From Sepioteuthis lessoniana (taxonomy: Eukaryota; Mollusca; Cephalopoda; Myopsida; Loliginidae), in NCBI GenBank assembly GCA_963585895.1, contig OY757904.1:159610896-159674895 (forward strand): DNA of 64,000 nt. Direction: 5' to 3'. Numbering within the stretch: position 1 is the first letter of the stretch; each line of letters opens with the position of its first letter. Below, piece after piece: positions 35,570 to 48,344 of this stretch. A program made the position numbers and the translations under genes. A model generated the notes under the pieces. The model did not search any database, was not told where the DNA came from, and saw nothing but the letters and a program-made list of their open reading frames with translations.

Positions 35570-35627
<58 letters not shown>
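35508..35627. repeat. (AT)n(GC/GT)n(CA)n alternating tract, 120 bp
   Basis: An unbroken purine-pyrimidine alternation passing from AT through a CG-rich core (about 35553-35579) to about 23 CA units. Confidence 0.9.
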
Positions 35628-35631
<4 letters not shown>

Positions 35632-35854
35632 TCCATAATATTTAAACCAAATGTCAAGTCGTTTTAGCTATAGTGCTCTATATACAGAACCACTTAATAG
35701 TCAAAATTTTGGCCAATGATGAAAAATGATTTATAAAACCCAAGTTGAGCGTCTACGTACCTAATGATTGACTTGAGGCGTGAAACTGGCTTGGCATTTT
35801 AACGGTTTTTAGTTTTTATAATCATTTGTGATTGTTGATCAAGATTTTCAACAT
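35628..35854. other. AT-rich spacer, nothing recognised
   Basis: No feature recognised. Confidence 0.5.
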
Positions 35855-36115
35855 ATATATATTATCATCCACAGAGAGACTGTTTCATTGTATTACAACT
35901 CTTCAGTGTGTTTTGACCCGTGGGATGTTTCAAGCTGGAATCGAAACCCGGCTGATTTTACGTCTGTCGAATATCGTCATGCTCAGCGTAAGTAAAGGAA
36001 TTTCTTACGCACCCCTTTTTACATATACATTATCGGCTACCTGGAGTGCTCAATTCTTGAGAAGAGCTATTGCATTTCAGTGTGTATAGTAGCTAGCCAA
36101 CTTCCCCATTATAGA
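35855..36115 (-). mobile_element. tRNA-derived SINE, family B
   Basis: Reverse-oriented. ATCATCCACAGAGAGACTGT and AACTCTTCAGTGTG (tail) come first, then AAGCTGGAATCGAAACCCGG (B-box region), then the upstream segment ATTATCGGCTACCTGGAG. Confidence 0.8.
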
Positions 36116-36139
36116 GCTCAACTCACGTTTGGGTTGGGT

Positions 36140-36290
36140 ATATATATTGCCATCCACAGAGAGACTGTTTCCTTGCATCACAGCTCTTCCGTGTGGCTAG
36201 ACCCGTGAGATGCTTAAAGCTGGAAGTGAAACTCGGGTGATTTTACGTCAGTCAGATATCTTACCCCAGAGCCATCATTGTATGATGGGA
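36140..36290 (-). mobile_element. tRNA-derived SINE, family B (partial)
   Basis: A second minus-strand copy only 30 bp from the previous one: CCATCCACAGAGAGACTGTT, GCTCTTCCGTGTGGCTAGAC and GATTTTACGTCAGTCAGATA. It lacks the distal segment. Confidence 0.75.
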
Positions 36291-36762
36291 TACAGATAAG
36301 TTTTCATATAAAGGAATAAGCAAATGACCTAAAAGGATGAAATTTAAGCAAACTATTATTCCTCTCTCAGTTCAACCTATTTGGCAAATCTTTTCTTCTT
36401 AATAACAAAGATACTTAAAATTCTAAAAAAGATGTTGTGGTGAAAAGCAACAAGATGAAATAAAATCTATTTCAAAATTAGGAATGATACTATTTTATGT
36501 AATAGATAAAGCCGACTTCGTAATATATATTTTTGAATTCAGTGATTTAACAATGTCAACGCTATCAGTCGTTAAATATAATTTTTCCTTAAATGAAAAA
36601 AATGTATTCTTTATTTCATTAACAGAAATCATTTATTATATTATATTTTGGAAGTTCCATTACAGTTTCGAGAAAATTTGAATTATCAAAATCTGAAAAA
36701 AATTTAAATGTTACGGTTTATTAAAGTTTTTCTGTTTATCGATATTAACATAACGCTATATA
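36291..36762. other. AT-rich region, nothing recognised
   Basis: No feature recognised. TA at 36761-36762 is the mariner target. Confidence 0.5.
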
Positions 36763-37663
36763 CGTGGCGCCTTCAATAAGTTTCCAGACTTTTTTGTACA
36801 GGCATTTAAAATTGCCGTAGACTTCTGAAAATTTAGTATGTTATTGCTATACCTCTTATGAGATGATTGACCAATGTTTATGATTTCAGGTTCAAATCAA
36901 CAGCTACAGTAGCAATTGGAATACACCCTACTAAAGCCTGATTGTCACAGCTGCTGAATTTCAAAAATGCAATCTGACACTTTAGAAGAACGATATGCAA
37001 TAAAATTCTGTTTTAAACTTGGAAAAAATCCCACAGAAACGTATGGAATGCGTCACACTGCTTTTCGACCATCTTGCATGAATCGAGCATCAGTTTTTGA
37101 GTGGCATAAGAGATTCAAGGAAGGCAGAGAGTCTGTGAGGGATGATGAGAGGTGTGGGAGGAGTAAGGAAATCAATACATCAGAGTTGATTGGCCAAAGG
37201 GTTAGGGTTAGGGTTACTATGTTGAGGTTTTAAGGGAGTTCAGGAAGAGATTCCTAGGGAAGAGACCAGTACTCTTCAAATCGGCTCAGTGGCATTTCCA
37301 GCAGGACAATACACCAGTCCTCAGCTCCATCCTTGTCACAGACTATTTGAGCAAGATGGGCATCAAGACAGTTCCTCAGCCTCCCTATAGTCCAGACCTT
37401 GCTCACTGTAACTTTTGCTTATTCCCTAAGCTCGGAGACTGTCGTTATGAGACAATTGAGGAGATGAAAGAGGCTGTGACGAAGTTCAATGACACGGCCA
37501 CACAAGAGGACTTCCATGGAACCTTCCAGAAGTTGTTGGAATGGTAGAACAAGTGCATTGCAGCCGTAGGAGATTACTTGGAAGGGAACTAGAGTTTCAT
37601 GTGTGTACTATCAATAAAAGTGCCCATACGAAAAAAGTCTCGAAACTTATTTAATGATCCTCG
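36763..37663 (+). mobile_element. Mariner internal-deletion derivative, copy 2
   Basis: A 901-bp element between TA dinucleotides (36761-36762 and 37664-37665). The left end is CGTGGCGCCTTCAATAAG then TTTCCAGAC; the right end, reverse-complemented, is CGAGGATCATTAAATAAG then TTTCGAGAC. It has the same internal deletion and the same 18-bp filler AGGGTTAGGGTTAGGGTT (37197-37214) as copies 1 and 3, in the same position after the codons for LIGQ. Confidence 0.9.
36967..37591 (+). pseudogene. Mariner transposase, internally deleted
   Basis: N-terminal HTH region from MQSDTLEERYAIKF to LIGQ, then RVRVRVTMLRF and a stop at 37231-37233. The C-terminal catalytic part (QQDNTPV, PYSPDLAHCNF, TQEDFHGTFQKLLEW) lies downstream in another frame. 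The first catalytic aspartate region is deleted. CDF to CNF in this copy is further decay. Confidence 0.85.
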
Positions 37664-37761
37664 TATATATATATACATATATATGTATATATATATATAT
37701 TTCTTTAAGAAAAACAAAAACCGGTCACGGAGTTATTCCCGACTCCGATTTAACTGGACTG

Positions 37762-37829
<68 letters not shown>

Positions 37830-37830
37830 T
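37664..37830. repeat. (TA)n arrays around a short unique block
   Basis: (TA)n at 37664-37700 and 37768-37827. The first begins at the mariner insertion site. Confidence 0.85.
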
Positions 37831-39064
37831 ATTTTTTCATGATGCCAGTACTTGTGAATCCCATTTATATGTCAAATAGATCTGTTTAAAAATTATTAGC
37901 ATTGCATAATATTACTTGATAGTCTAATAAGTTTTTGAAACTTTTCAGATATGATGCTAGACATTCTTGAAAATTTGGTTAAAGTCGTGCCGAAAATAGC
38001 AGGGCCCTAGAAATAAAAACGAGTGGAGGAGCATGAATTTTGGTTATCAATTTGATTATATATCAATCATTAATACTCTATATATATGTTATTATGATAT
38101 GATTTAAGATTAAATATATTGATGAGTTAATAAGTTTTAATTAGTTATAATGTGGTTTCCGCCTGTGGTAATAGTGTATTTTCCAGAATAAACTGGGATC
38201 AAAGCCAAATAAAAACTTGTATCCCAAATAAGGACATTCACGTCAAGCCACCCTCAGTTTGGAGATACGACAAAACAATCTTCCATATTTCTATTTCTTT
38301 TTTCTTTATTGAACTTTTAGCTAAGTTTCCTAAACATCAATAAAAAAACATTTCTTGCCTCTTTGTAGACATAATTTTTCATAACAAATGAAACATTTGA
38401 TTTAAATTCTTAGAATAGGCAAAAACAGTTTTCCTTTATTTCTTTTATCGTTATTTATCTCAAATCTTTTTAGGCTGATGAGGAAATATAAACTCAAACG
38501 ACCAAGTGAATCAATAAAAAAAATGGATTAAAACTTTGTGTTTTTTAAAGTTCAGTTTATCACAACAATTTCTTTTCTTAAAGATTTCGCATCATTTTCT
38601 ACGTAGAATTACACGATTACTTCATATTATGGGCAAACACATCACTGACAACTTTTCAGACAACCTTGCCAACAGTTCCGACAACTTTACTTTTTTGTTA
38701 AATTAAGAACACATAATTTGGCGTGATTTTCCTAAGGCTTGTGTAAAGTTTTCTGTCCAAGTCCTCTTAGATTTATTTGGGGCCGTAAAATCCCTTACTT
38801 TCTTTAGGAAATAGTGGAGCACAGTTGCCGACTCATACAACAGATATGTAATGCAAATGGGAACCATTTTCAAGTATGACGGAAACTTTGAATGGCAGTT
38901 GGGAAGCCATAGATAATTTCCTTCAGGTGTGGGCATCTGGAGACCAAGATGGAATAAGTTTTTTAAGAGATATACACTTTGATTGGGCGAGAGATATCAC
39001 GTGTTAAGAGAAAGATATTTTTTAGTTACATCCTAAAATTCAATCGATTGTCTAGTTTCTTAGT
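37831..39064. other. AT-rich region, nothing recognised
   Basis: No coding domain or repeat family recognised. Confidence 0.5.
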
Positions 39065-39340
39065 TTAATGGTATATCAGCCTTCATGAATCATTTAACGT
39101 CAAAGACATCCTTGTCGAACTGTAAAGATACTATTTAATCTATAGTTGGATGGATAACAGGGTTCATGCCTTTCCCAAGGACATTAGTCCGAAAGTAAAC
39201 GTAGTTCGAATTTGTTTACTACCTTATCGCAAGTCCATCACGTTTGCCTCTACGGTACGGGTATTTCCCTTAAAAGTCAGTCAAGATCCATTATCGGTAC
39301 AAAGCCGGAGCATAACGGACTCGTCAAAAGGAACTTTTTC
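39065..39340 (-). mobile_element. tRNA-derived SINE, family C (decayed)
   Basis: AATGGTATATCAGCCTTCAT tail block, body ATGCCTTTCCCAAGGACATT, degraded B box GTAGTTCGAATTTG at 39201-39214 (forward reading) and decayed head to the right. Confidence 0.65.
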
Positions 39341-39689
39341 TCCTCAAGGATAAGAGTCAAATGACATTGTTAAAATCGCCAAAGGGGTTGGATTAATTTA
39401 GATCATAATAATCTTGGGAAACTTAAACATAAAATGTCAGCTCCTTTCTATAATTCTAACATAAAAAAACGATAGTTTTTTTTTTAGTTTTGTACGGTAT
39501 CAAGTGACAAACTTTGAGTCATTATAATACGCTTATCCCTCAGATAACCAACACCTGTGATTTTATTTTTCGTTTCATATGTTTATTTTTTGGTTCTTTT
39601 CTATCCAAACAGTTGGGAAAAGATAAGTTACTTCTATCAACATTCAAAACATTGGAAGTTTATTTTTCATGAGTGTTTCTTTATCTGAT
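39341..39689. other. AT-rich region, nothing recognised
   Basis: No feature recognised. Confidence 0.5.
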
Positions 39690-39875
39690 GAGGCTAATAA
39701 AACTATCTTAATTTGATTCTTATCCTTTAGACTCTTCCATAATTTTATTAACTCTATCCCGACAGTCTTGATTTGTTTCTAATAAAACTATCTTAATTAT
39801 AAACGATTCTTATCATTTAGACTCTTCCACAATTTTATCAACTCTCTCCTAATAGTCTTGATTTGTTTCTAACAA
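39690..39875. repeat. Tandem duplication of a ~90-bp unit
   Basis: AATAAAACTATCTTAATT..., TTTAGACTCTTCC and GTCTTGATTTGTTTCTAA each occur twice at a spacing of about 85-90 bp. Confidence 0.85.
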
Positions 39876-40009
39876 ATTTTTTCATAGTTACAGATTATTT
39901 TATTAGATTTCCCTTATTCGTCAAACTTTTTATTGCAACATTATAAAATTTAGGAGAATTTTTCGTTTTTAAAATAGATAACGATATCGCTTAATATTTA
40001 ATATAGCAA

Positions 40010-41130
40010 AGTAGATTCGTTGATTGATAGGAGACTATCGAGCCTAAAATAGAGAAATTTCTTCGGAAAAATCAAAGCAGTTTTCGGAGAAATCGATCCA
40101 CAACGTCTCAGATTCTGATTATTCGTCGAATCATCGAAGGAGTATATACAACAAATTTCGAAGCAAAACTAGTGTCTGTAGATTTCTTCAAGTCATTTGA
40201 CTCCATACACAGAAAAAAAATTGAGCAAATACTTTTACTCAATGGTCTTCCCAAAGTTACCTCTGTAATGATGGTTTATAAAAACATGAAAGCAATGGTT
40301 TGCTCATTCGATAGCTTTACCGGCTTCTTTGTTATTGTTGCTGGAGGCTTTCAAGGAGATAGATTAGCACCATATTTGTAAATGATCAGCTTAGACTTAA
40401 CGTTAAAATCGTCAATCGATCTAATGAAAGAAAATAGCCTCACAAAAAAGGCAAGAAACTGACGATATGCCGCAGAAACTATCACGGATGTAGACAACGC
40501 AGATGATCTAGTGCTTCTGCAAATATACCAGTACAAGCCAAACGTCTGAGCATAGCCCGGAACAAGTCGTACGAGGTATTGGCTTCTACAGGATCTCAGT
40601 TAAAACAGAATTTTAAACTAAATTAGTAGATCATTTCACCAACCTCGGCAGCAATACGTCATCGAGTGAATGTGATGTCAGCATTGGAGAGGTATGGAAT
40701 CCTATCCACAGATAACATTCCACAGATAGATATCAAATTGCTTTGATAAAGTAAAACAGGAATTCTTACAAATTTTAGCTGCATCAGCACTATTGTATGG
40801 ATGCACCTCCTGGACTTTAACAAAGCGCTTGTGGAAAAAGCTAGGATGCTGAGTGCTGTATTTTTGACAAATTCTTGAAGCAGCACCCCACAAAGCAACA
40901 GCTGTACAGCCAGTTACCTCCCATCTCACAACAAGACATGCTGGGCACAGCAGGAGGAATAGGGAAGAACGCGAAATTCTCCAGTGTACTCCAACGCATG
41001 GACATATTAGTCTTGGCTGACCAACAAAAATCTATATTCAGTAACTCTATATAGATTTTTGATGCTGTCAGGAGGATTTGCCAAGACAGATGGACGAACG
41101 ATAGGGACGGATAATTTTATTTATTGAGGA
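40010..41130 (+). pseudogene. RTE-like LINE, RT to 3' end
   Basis: 5'-truncated within the RT. Readable blocks: RSTTSQILIIRRIIEGV, VDFFKSFDSIHRKKIEQILL (motif A; 40172-40235) and DRLAPYL. At the catalytic box DVDNADDLVLL replaces the usual DADYADDI (about 40480-40515). Then the LYGCTSWTL block and a 3' end near 41110. It has several frameshifts, and no clean (ATG)n tail remains. Confidence 0.85.
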
Positions 41131-42534
41131 GGAAAAAAAAAGATCATCATTTTTAATGTATACTAATTTTTCATTTAAAATTGTTTAAACGTATGAAATA
41201 AGAAAATTGATAGATATTCGTCACAACACCCACGGAATTTTTGACGACTACTTTTAATAAAACACTTTTCGCAAAAAAGTCAAGATTTTTCGAGCTGACT
41301 TCGAAATCTTTTAAGATATTTCATAGAAAAAAAATTGAATGCAGAATATTTCATTGTCGGAACAAAAACAAAATGAAGAGATGACAATCTAAAGGAAAAA
41401 GTCAGACACGAAGTACAAGAAAAATATCCTTCAGTTTATTATTGTTTTTCAGCCTCATTTCGGGTCAGACTCAAAAATAGGGAGACATGATGCCATATAT
41501 TTTATTTGATAAAGGAAAGATCCTATTATTCCATAAATTGTAGCCTAACCCTAATGAAAGGGGAAGTAGTGATTTTGATTGCTCTAAAGTTTAAATTCTT
41601 CTGCTGTTTACTAATTGGCTGACTGATCGACCCTTTTAAAAACACTCGTGTGATCATTTCTCGCACTTTACTGCGAGAGTTCTCATGACTGAACCTTTAT
41701 TGTTAGTTACTAACTGGAAAGGCTGTTAATACATTACAAGAAATAGAAATACTTGATGAATAATATTCTCCTTTCGAAAATCTTTTCCATTCAATCACAT
41801 TTCAAGTTTATCGTAACACCTTTTTTATTTAAATTAAAATTCATGAATTATGATTGGTTATGTCCCTATATCCTACAAAAGCAAAAAAACTGCATCGATT
41901 TTGAACATTTTCTCCGAATGCAAAATAATTTTAGCTTGGAGGTTGTGATAATCTGCATGAAGAACATTTCCCGTAAGTAGATTTGAAAATCGATGGAAAG
42001 TGAGCAAGATATTTTTACCACTATAATCATGTTGAGAGTTTGAAAACTTCTTCTTTTCCTATCTCGTTTACTCATATCTGCTATAATGAGGTTGCTCTAT
42101 TTTAGAAGTTAGAAAAGACAAAAAATATTTTTCTGTTTCTGTTGATTAACATTTACCTTTGTGCCTCTGTGATTACAGTGGGATAATTGAAATTATAAAA
42201 GTAGAAAAAATAGAAACTTAAAACTTGGGTTAAGTTTTAACTTATTTTTAATAAAAAATTGATTTCTGAGGCTCAATCAGTAAAACTAGTTGAGATATCG
42301 AATCTACATAGCAGCTTTAAATTAAGAATGGACCGAGACTAGGTTTGAATTTCCAAGAATCCTTGCATTCTTTTGGATCTTTCCAAGATAAAATTACTGA
42401 AAGACTTGAGTAATTTAGTGTATCGTGTTGGAAGAAATGCAGAACGTTTTCACAGCGAGGAACTGACCATTTCTGGTCCTAAAAGGACTAATGAGAGACA
42501 CCAGAAATGACAAGTAAGGCATGAAACCAACATC
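41131..42534. other. AT-rich region, nothing recognised
   Basis: No feature recognised. Confidence 0.5.
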
Positions 42535-42895
42535 CTGATTGACTGATTGATTGATTTTAAAGGAATATCATCATTTTAAAGGTTATTTTATGCTTAGAGG
42601 TTAGTAGATCACGTTCATGGTATATTCATATTTACACTTTTTGTGTAGCTGTTTATTAAGAGTTTTTTTCACACGGTCCTATCTGGTTCAACCTCTCCGG
42701 GTAAGATTTATTTTGAGAGTAATGGCAATGAAAGGGTAGTCGACATTCCCCAGATCTTCAAAATTGGAGCCTCATCACAGTATGCAGTTTAGTGTTATAC
42801 CAAGGACATCTCTTTTTGGATGGAGTAGGATCTTAACCTTCTGCAGGGGATACAGCCAGCGCATTCTAAGCACCATCGATAGCGCGAAACATTCT
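42535..42895 (+). repeat. Dispersed repeat family D
   Basis: GATTGACTGATTGATTGATT start, TTTTATGCTTAGAGGTTAG, GTTCATGGTATATTCATATT, then the 3' core GGAGCCTCATCACAGTATGC, CAGTTTAGTGTTATACC and TTAACCTTCTGCAGGGGAT. The central TATCATATA part is missing. Confidence 0.65.
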
Positions 42896-43869
42896 TGAAA
42901 GGTTACAGAATTCTGTAGATAGGAAAATAAAACCAAAGAATTTGGGGTTAAAGAAAACAACGATAATAAAACTGGTCCGAAAGAATCGTTTTTCGACGGA
43001 TATCTAAAAATTAAGGTTCAGCTAAACGTGATTAAACTATTGGGAAAGCAGTTAACATAAAATAACTAGAGGTATGAAATACTTGTTGTAACTGGCAGAA
43101 CACACGTAGGAAAATTATATTGTGTGAGTTTTGTAAGTAAGGAAAGCCTAGCTGTATTAAAAAGCAGTACTAGAAAACTAGAATTTTCCAATGTTCTGCA
43201 ACACTGACCACAAATGTGTCGGAAAATAGACATTTATACTTATCAATTTGCTATCCCTATGCAACTTGTTATTCTGGCAATCACCTGCTTGTAACACTTT
43301 AACAAGGTTTTATCATCACTGAATATAAGTCCCTATTCAGTGAGGATAATGAAATACAAGGATTGCGGCATCTTGCATTGATCAAATCGGAGCTGTTAAA
43401 GAATAATCAGCTGATGTATTCTCTCTCTCATGCCGTTTTGTCAGTTTCAAGATTATACAAGACTAGTTTGGTATGTGAACAATGCTTCCTTACCATAACA
43501 ATGCTATAGATCATACACTAAAAGACTTTTCGCCAACTTTCGCTTGAACTGCTTGTGTAATTTCTTATTCAGATTAGCTCCAAGAAAAAAGAATCAAGGG
43601 AATCTGGGAAGTTAAGAGAGACTTCTTAGAAAGTCGATGGATTATAGAAATATTCTTTAAAAACCGGTCGCGATAGTTATTTGTGCCTAAAAGTCTGGAA
43701 TTGTAGTGAAGAATTAGAAACGCTTGCAAATGGCTCTACTATTGTTGTGAAAGTATAGTTGATAGAATTTACACAATGGATCGAAAATGTTTCGCATCAA
43801 ATTTGATTTCCTTAGGAAAAACCCAAGTTAATTACTTGAGCTTCAAAACTACTTTCAACTCTGTTCATA
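42896..43869. other. AT-rich region, nothing recognised
   Basis: No feature recognised. Confidence 0.5.
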
Positions 43870-44325
43870 TGACGCACCCTGTCGTTGGGGCTTAGAATAC
43901 TCTGACTGTCCTCGGCAGACGAGTAAGATACCACCCCCCAAATGAGTGTCCTGTTTTGACACTAAACTGAAATAGATGATGAGGCTTTAGTTCTCAAGAT
44001 TTCTGGTGTATGGAGTACCCCCTCATTGTCATTACTCTCAGGTCCACTCTGAACCCGAAAGGTAGTACCTGTTAGGGTTCCATTTATAGATCAAATAGAT
44101 CATTTTGTGAATTATTTGTATTAAATGAGAATACTTGATATATAACTTGATATCATAGAACTTGATATCATATACCTTGATATCATATGACTGCGTGCAA
44201 AAACATGAGAAACTACATAAAAATATAAATATAAACGTACAATGAATGCAATTTCCTAATCTGAAAGCATAGAATAGCCCCAGACGGATTGGTATGCCAT
44301 TAAAATCAATCAATAAATCATATTA
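43870..44325 (-). repeat. Dispersed repeat family D, best full-length copy
   Basis: About 455 bp from GTCGTTGGGGCTTAGAATAC to TGCCATTAAAATCAATCAAT. It contains an internal triplication of CTTGATATCATA (44140-44190). In the family's own orientation it starts ATTGATTGATTTTAATGGCA and finishes in ATTCTAAGCCCC. Confidence 0.7.
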
Positions 44326-44744
44326 CTATGAATTGGATATTTTATCTGTATATCAGTACCGTTGCAACTGCTTATTTAACTTTATTATCGGAATGTGGCG
44401 TATATCACGATAAGTGGATAGATAGACTGAATGAAACCTAAGCCACGATACCCACTCAGATATAATTTTTTTTTTTTACACAGGTTAGCAGACTAACTAT
44501 TTTCACTGAAATACTGTTGAGGTATTTGTACACTTACTGAAAACTGTTTTTTTTTTTTTGATACCATAGAATTTAACAATTGTTCAGAAGCGAACCGACA
44601 TGCATTAAATTTTTACGATTGAATGATATTGATGGTAGAATGCAGTAGCAGTCTATTAATATCAACCCTTATGAACAAATCATCAACATTTTCCGTTGTT
44701 TAGCTTCTGAAAAATTGTTTTGATACATTTTTTAATGCTAAAGT
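44326..44744. other. AT-rich region, nothing recognised
   Basis: No feature recognised. Confidence 0.5.
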
Positions 44745-45105
<361 letters not shown>

Positions 45106-45417
45106 ACAGACAGACAGACAGCCACTCTTTCTGTTTCTCTCTCTTTCACACACCCATATATATATGGGTGTGTATGTGCGTGCATATATATATATACACA
45201 CACACAGGAATAAACAATCGTTTAAAAAGAGTTTGATGAATCTAAAAGTGTCTGGACAGCCGAGAGGTATAAAAACTAAATGTAAATAAGATCTCATCTT
45301 CCCTCTATCGTTTCATAACTAGAAATCTTTTAAGTCTTCTATAGAATAATGATAGTGTCTTTTAATTTAGAGAAGACATATGAAACTTCTAGTTTCTTTT
45401 ACTTTATACATATATAT
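45106..45417. other. AT-rich region with short (AT)/(CA) runs
   Basis: No gene recognised. Short microsatellites at 45113-45120 and 45157-45207. Confidence 0.5.
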
Positions 45418-45720
45418 AGTTGTCATCCACAGACAGGTCTGTTTCGTTCTATCAGAACTCTTCAGTGTGACTAGACAGACTAGATTCCCGAAGCTGGGAT
45501 CGAAACCCGGTTGACCCAAACGCCAATCCAAGATGCTACCACTCAGCCACGAGGAAACCAGCGGAAACGAAGGAAATTTAAACGCTTATGTATCACATTT
45601 GTATTGGTTTACATATATCCGCTTAACGGCAACTGAGAGCTCGATTCATACGAAGAGCCTTGCATTACGCAAATGGCAACCATTTACTTCCCTCGCTAGA
45701 GAGCTCAACTCTACAGAGGT
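45418..45720 (-). mobile_element. tRNA-derived SINE, family B, full length
   Basis: Reverse-oriented. TTGTCATCCACAGACAGGTC tail; GCTGGGATCGAAACCCGGTT (B box region); CTACCACTCAGCCACGAGG, the A-box region of a class II tRNA-like head (45536-45554); then the upstream segment ending near AGAGAGCTCAAC. Confidence 0.85.
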
Positions 45721-45727
45721 AGAGGAG

Positions 45728-45850
45728 CATATATTGTTGACATCCACAGACAGATCGGTTTCGTTCAATATATATATATATACATATATATATGTGTGTG
45801 TGTGATCTGTTTCGTTCAATATATATGTGTGTGTGTGTGTGTGTTTTCTC
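45728..45850 (-). repeat. SINE B tail fragments with (TA)/(TG) arrays
   Basis: TTGACATCCACAGACAGATC and two copies of ATCTGTTTCGTTCAATATAT (or close) separated by TA/TG microsatellites: tail-only remnants directly after the full SINE. Confidence 0.7.
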
Positions 45851-46011
45851 AACTCCTCATGTCAGTCTCATAACTATGAGTTCCATATATTTAAAAATAG
45901 ATACAATAGATACAATCTTCGGGAAACATATTTCATCTGAAGAATATATTGTTTTATTTCAGAAAATGCTTATTGTTTTAAAGTTTTTATCCTGCTTTAC
46001 TTGATAATATT

Positions 46012-46270
46012 TGACTAAGCGGTTAGAGTGTTCGCCAATGGCCCGGGAGACCTCGGTTCAATCCCATGTCGAGTCATACCAAAGACTTTAAAAATGGAAC
46101 TTGATACCACCTTGCTTAACACTCAGCATTATAAGGTACGGTTCAAGGGTAAAGTGGAGCAATCCAGGGAATGGAGTAGCGCCCTCCCCTACACCTTGGT
46201 GTAGTAGCTATCGAAAAGGGAGCCTTCGGGTCACCCTCGACTATGGTCGCTAACTTTACTTTACTTACTT
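46012..46270 (+). mobile_element. tRNA-derived SINE, family A
   Basis: Second copy of the 30232 SINE. The head is better preserved here: GACTAAGCGGTTAGAGTG (A box) and CTCGGTTCAATCCC (B box). The body is shared throughout (CATACCAAAGACTTTAAAAA, GTAGCGCCCTCCCCTACACC) and the end is a (TTAC)n-like tail. Confidence 0.9.
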
Positions 46271-46315
46271 TATAATTTAAGAAAAAACCTTTTTATAACA
46301 ATTTATTAATTTCAC

Positions 46316-46353
<38 letters not shown>

Positions 46354-46507
46354 CATATATTAATTAGCGGAATATTATTCATATATACAAATTAAACTGT
46401 AGAATTTTCTCCTGTTCGGCTAATTCCATTGATTTTTATTGTAAAACTTATATAACGTGATTGAGCAGCTTAAGTTATAAAGATATGGGGAGGCTAATTT
46501 CGGTGGA

Positions 46508-46548
<41 letters not shown>

Positions 46549-48344
46549 AAAAGTAGACTGAGAGTCAATGCAACGGCCAGATGATTTCTGAGGAGTCCGG
46601 CCAAAGCACTCACTGTAGGTCAGCCAGACACGAGTGAATGACTACGGTAATTAAAAATCACTAGAAAAAACCGGAGGTCCCTAATTTCTTGCACAAGTAT
46701 GGAACCACTGGAAATGGATATGTTCCTCCCTCTGACAACAGGCAAAAGTTATTTGGTTTGAAAGTTATTTGGCTCGGAGACGTGAGGAGGTAAGAACGAG
46801 AGAGAACGGTTGCAAGGACAATGTGAAGATAGTCAAAAGTTGTAGCCCTCATTTTGAGATGAGCTCCGAAAAGAGGTTTCACATCAGACACGCAGATGTG
46901 ACGAAGAAACCAGCGAGTAATAGCGCTGGAGCTGCAACATGAAGCCGTAAAGATAGTTCAAGGTCTGTGAATGTCCTATCTTTCTCTTCTCATGACCTGT
47001 TGTTTCTCTTTGTCCAGTTAACGCGGGAAACTCAGTTTTCATACTCTGTTACTTTCTTCCCGATGACTACTTAAAAAGTATAGTAGCAAAATAATTTTTT
47101 TGTTTGTGAACTAAGACAGTGTTTTGCGTACTTGTCATTTTTTCTAACGGTGAGATATCAACCGTACATATCTGTAACGGCACAATGTCCTATTTGGTGT
47201 AGTGACATTGGAACCTTCTATTTGAAACTCTTAGTGGCACACTTAACAAACTTATGTCGATACAGGAAAAGGAATGTGTGGTCGATTGGAAATTTGTATT
47301 GCACCATTTTCCCAGGCATATTATACATGACTGTATAGAAAATCAGCATTTTACGTGGACTTAAACAACGATCAGTGAGAAATATAAAACTGCTTTAGCT
47401 ATTGAAAAAAAATCTTTACTCTTTGGCTTGTTTATTTCACGAGATAGGATAAACAAGATGTTTTTTCAGAGTAAATCTTCGTATAATAAAAAATCCAAAT
47501 TCTTTGATAAACTCAAAATGTATACAGTTGAGAATCAGTATGTAACATACTGACCCCAGCCAAGCTGTCAAAATAGGAAATGCACCTGTGTAAATAACAG
47601 GTGCATCCAGTCGAGGAATATCAGGATATAACCTTGACGTGGACGGGTTGAATTGAGTGCGATTTGTGGCGCCCACAAGATGAAGGTGGTCGTCGAACAA
47701 TTATATAACTCGGTGCACAGGAAGTTCAATCAGTTGGATATCAGATCAGTTGGAGAGAAGATGCTGGAATGAGGAACATGTCCCAGAGAGGCTGGGCCCC
47801 CTGCCCCCCGGTTGAGCAGCCCAGGAGAACGGGAAAGAAACGCATAAGAGTGGGGGTCAAATGTTGCAGTTCTGTTCAGCCTCCAACTCACCTCTCACAC
47901 AGTAAAACCTTTAGTAACCTTTTCGAACCTTTTCAGATAAAGTGAGAGGTATATTTTTCTAAAGAACTGTGTCGCTCGTCTTTATTGTGTCGTCGTTATG
48001 ATTCTGCATGCATATGTATATGTGTATGTTCATGGCTATACAACAAGTAATAAACTTTGTAATAAAAGTTTTGAGCCTATAACCTTACAATTGGGTATAT
48101 ATTTTGAGCCTGTAAACTTACTATTGGGTATATATTTATTAATGTTATAATCTGGTAAAAGAAAATAAGAGTTGAAATCTTGTTCGGGATTAATATTATT
48201 ACATGAATTTAATTGTCTATTCTGTGGTTGGAGGCTTACTTAAAAGATTTGGTTAATTTAATCTCTGATTAAAAAACAGAAAATAAAAAAAAAATCACCC
48301 GAAAACTGGAAAATATTTGATCTTCACAATTTGTTTAATCATCT
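46271..48344. other. AT-rich region with unassigned GC-richer blocks
   Basis: Microsatellites: (CA)n(TA)n at 46316-46360 and (GA)n at 46508-46545. Blocks 46550-46960 and 47560-47960 are GC-richer. The second has TTGTGGCGCCCACAAGATG near 47660, reminiscent of a retroelement primer-binding site, but no LTR could be shown. A short direct repeat AATTGGGTATATATTT lies at about 48089 and 48122. Confidence 0.4.

Noticed and set aside
47655..47675. TTGTGGCGCCCACAAG as an LTR-retrotransposon primer-binding site
   Set aside because: No flanking LTR pair or gag-pol coding was found. The motif alone is short and partly palindromic.
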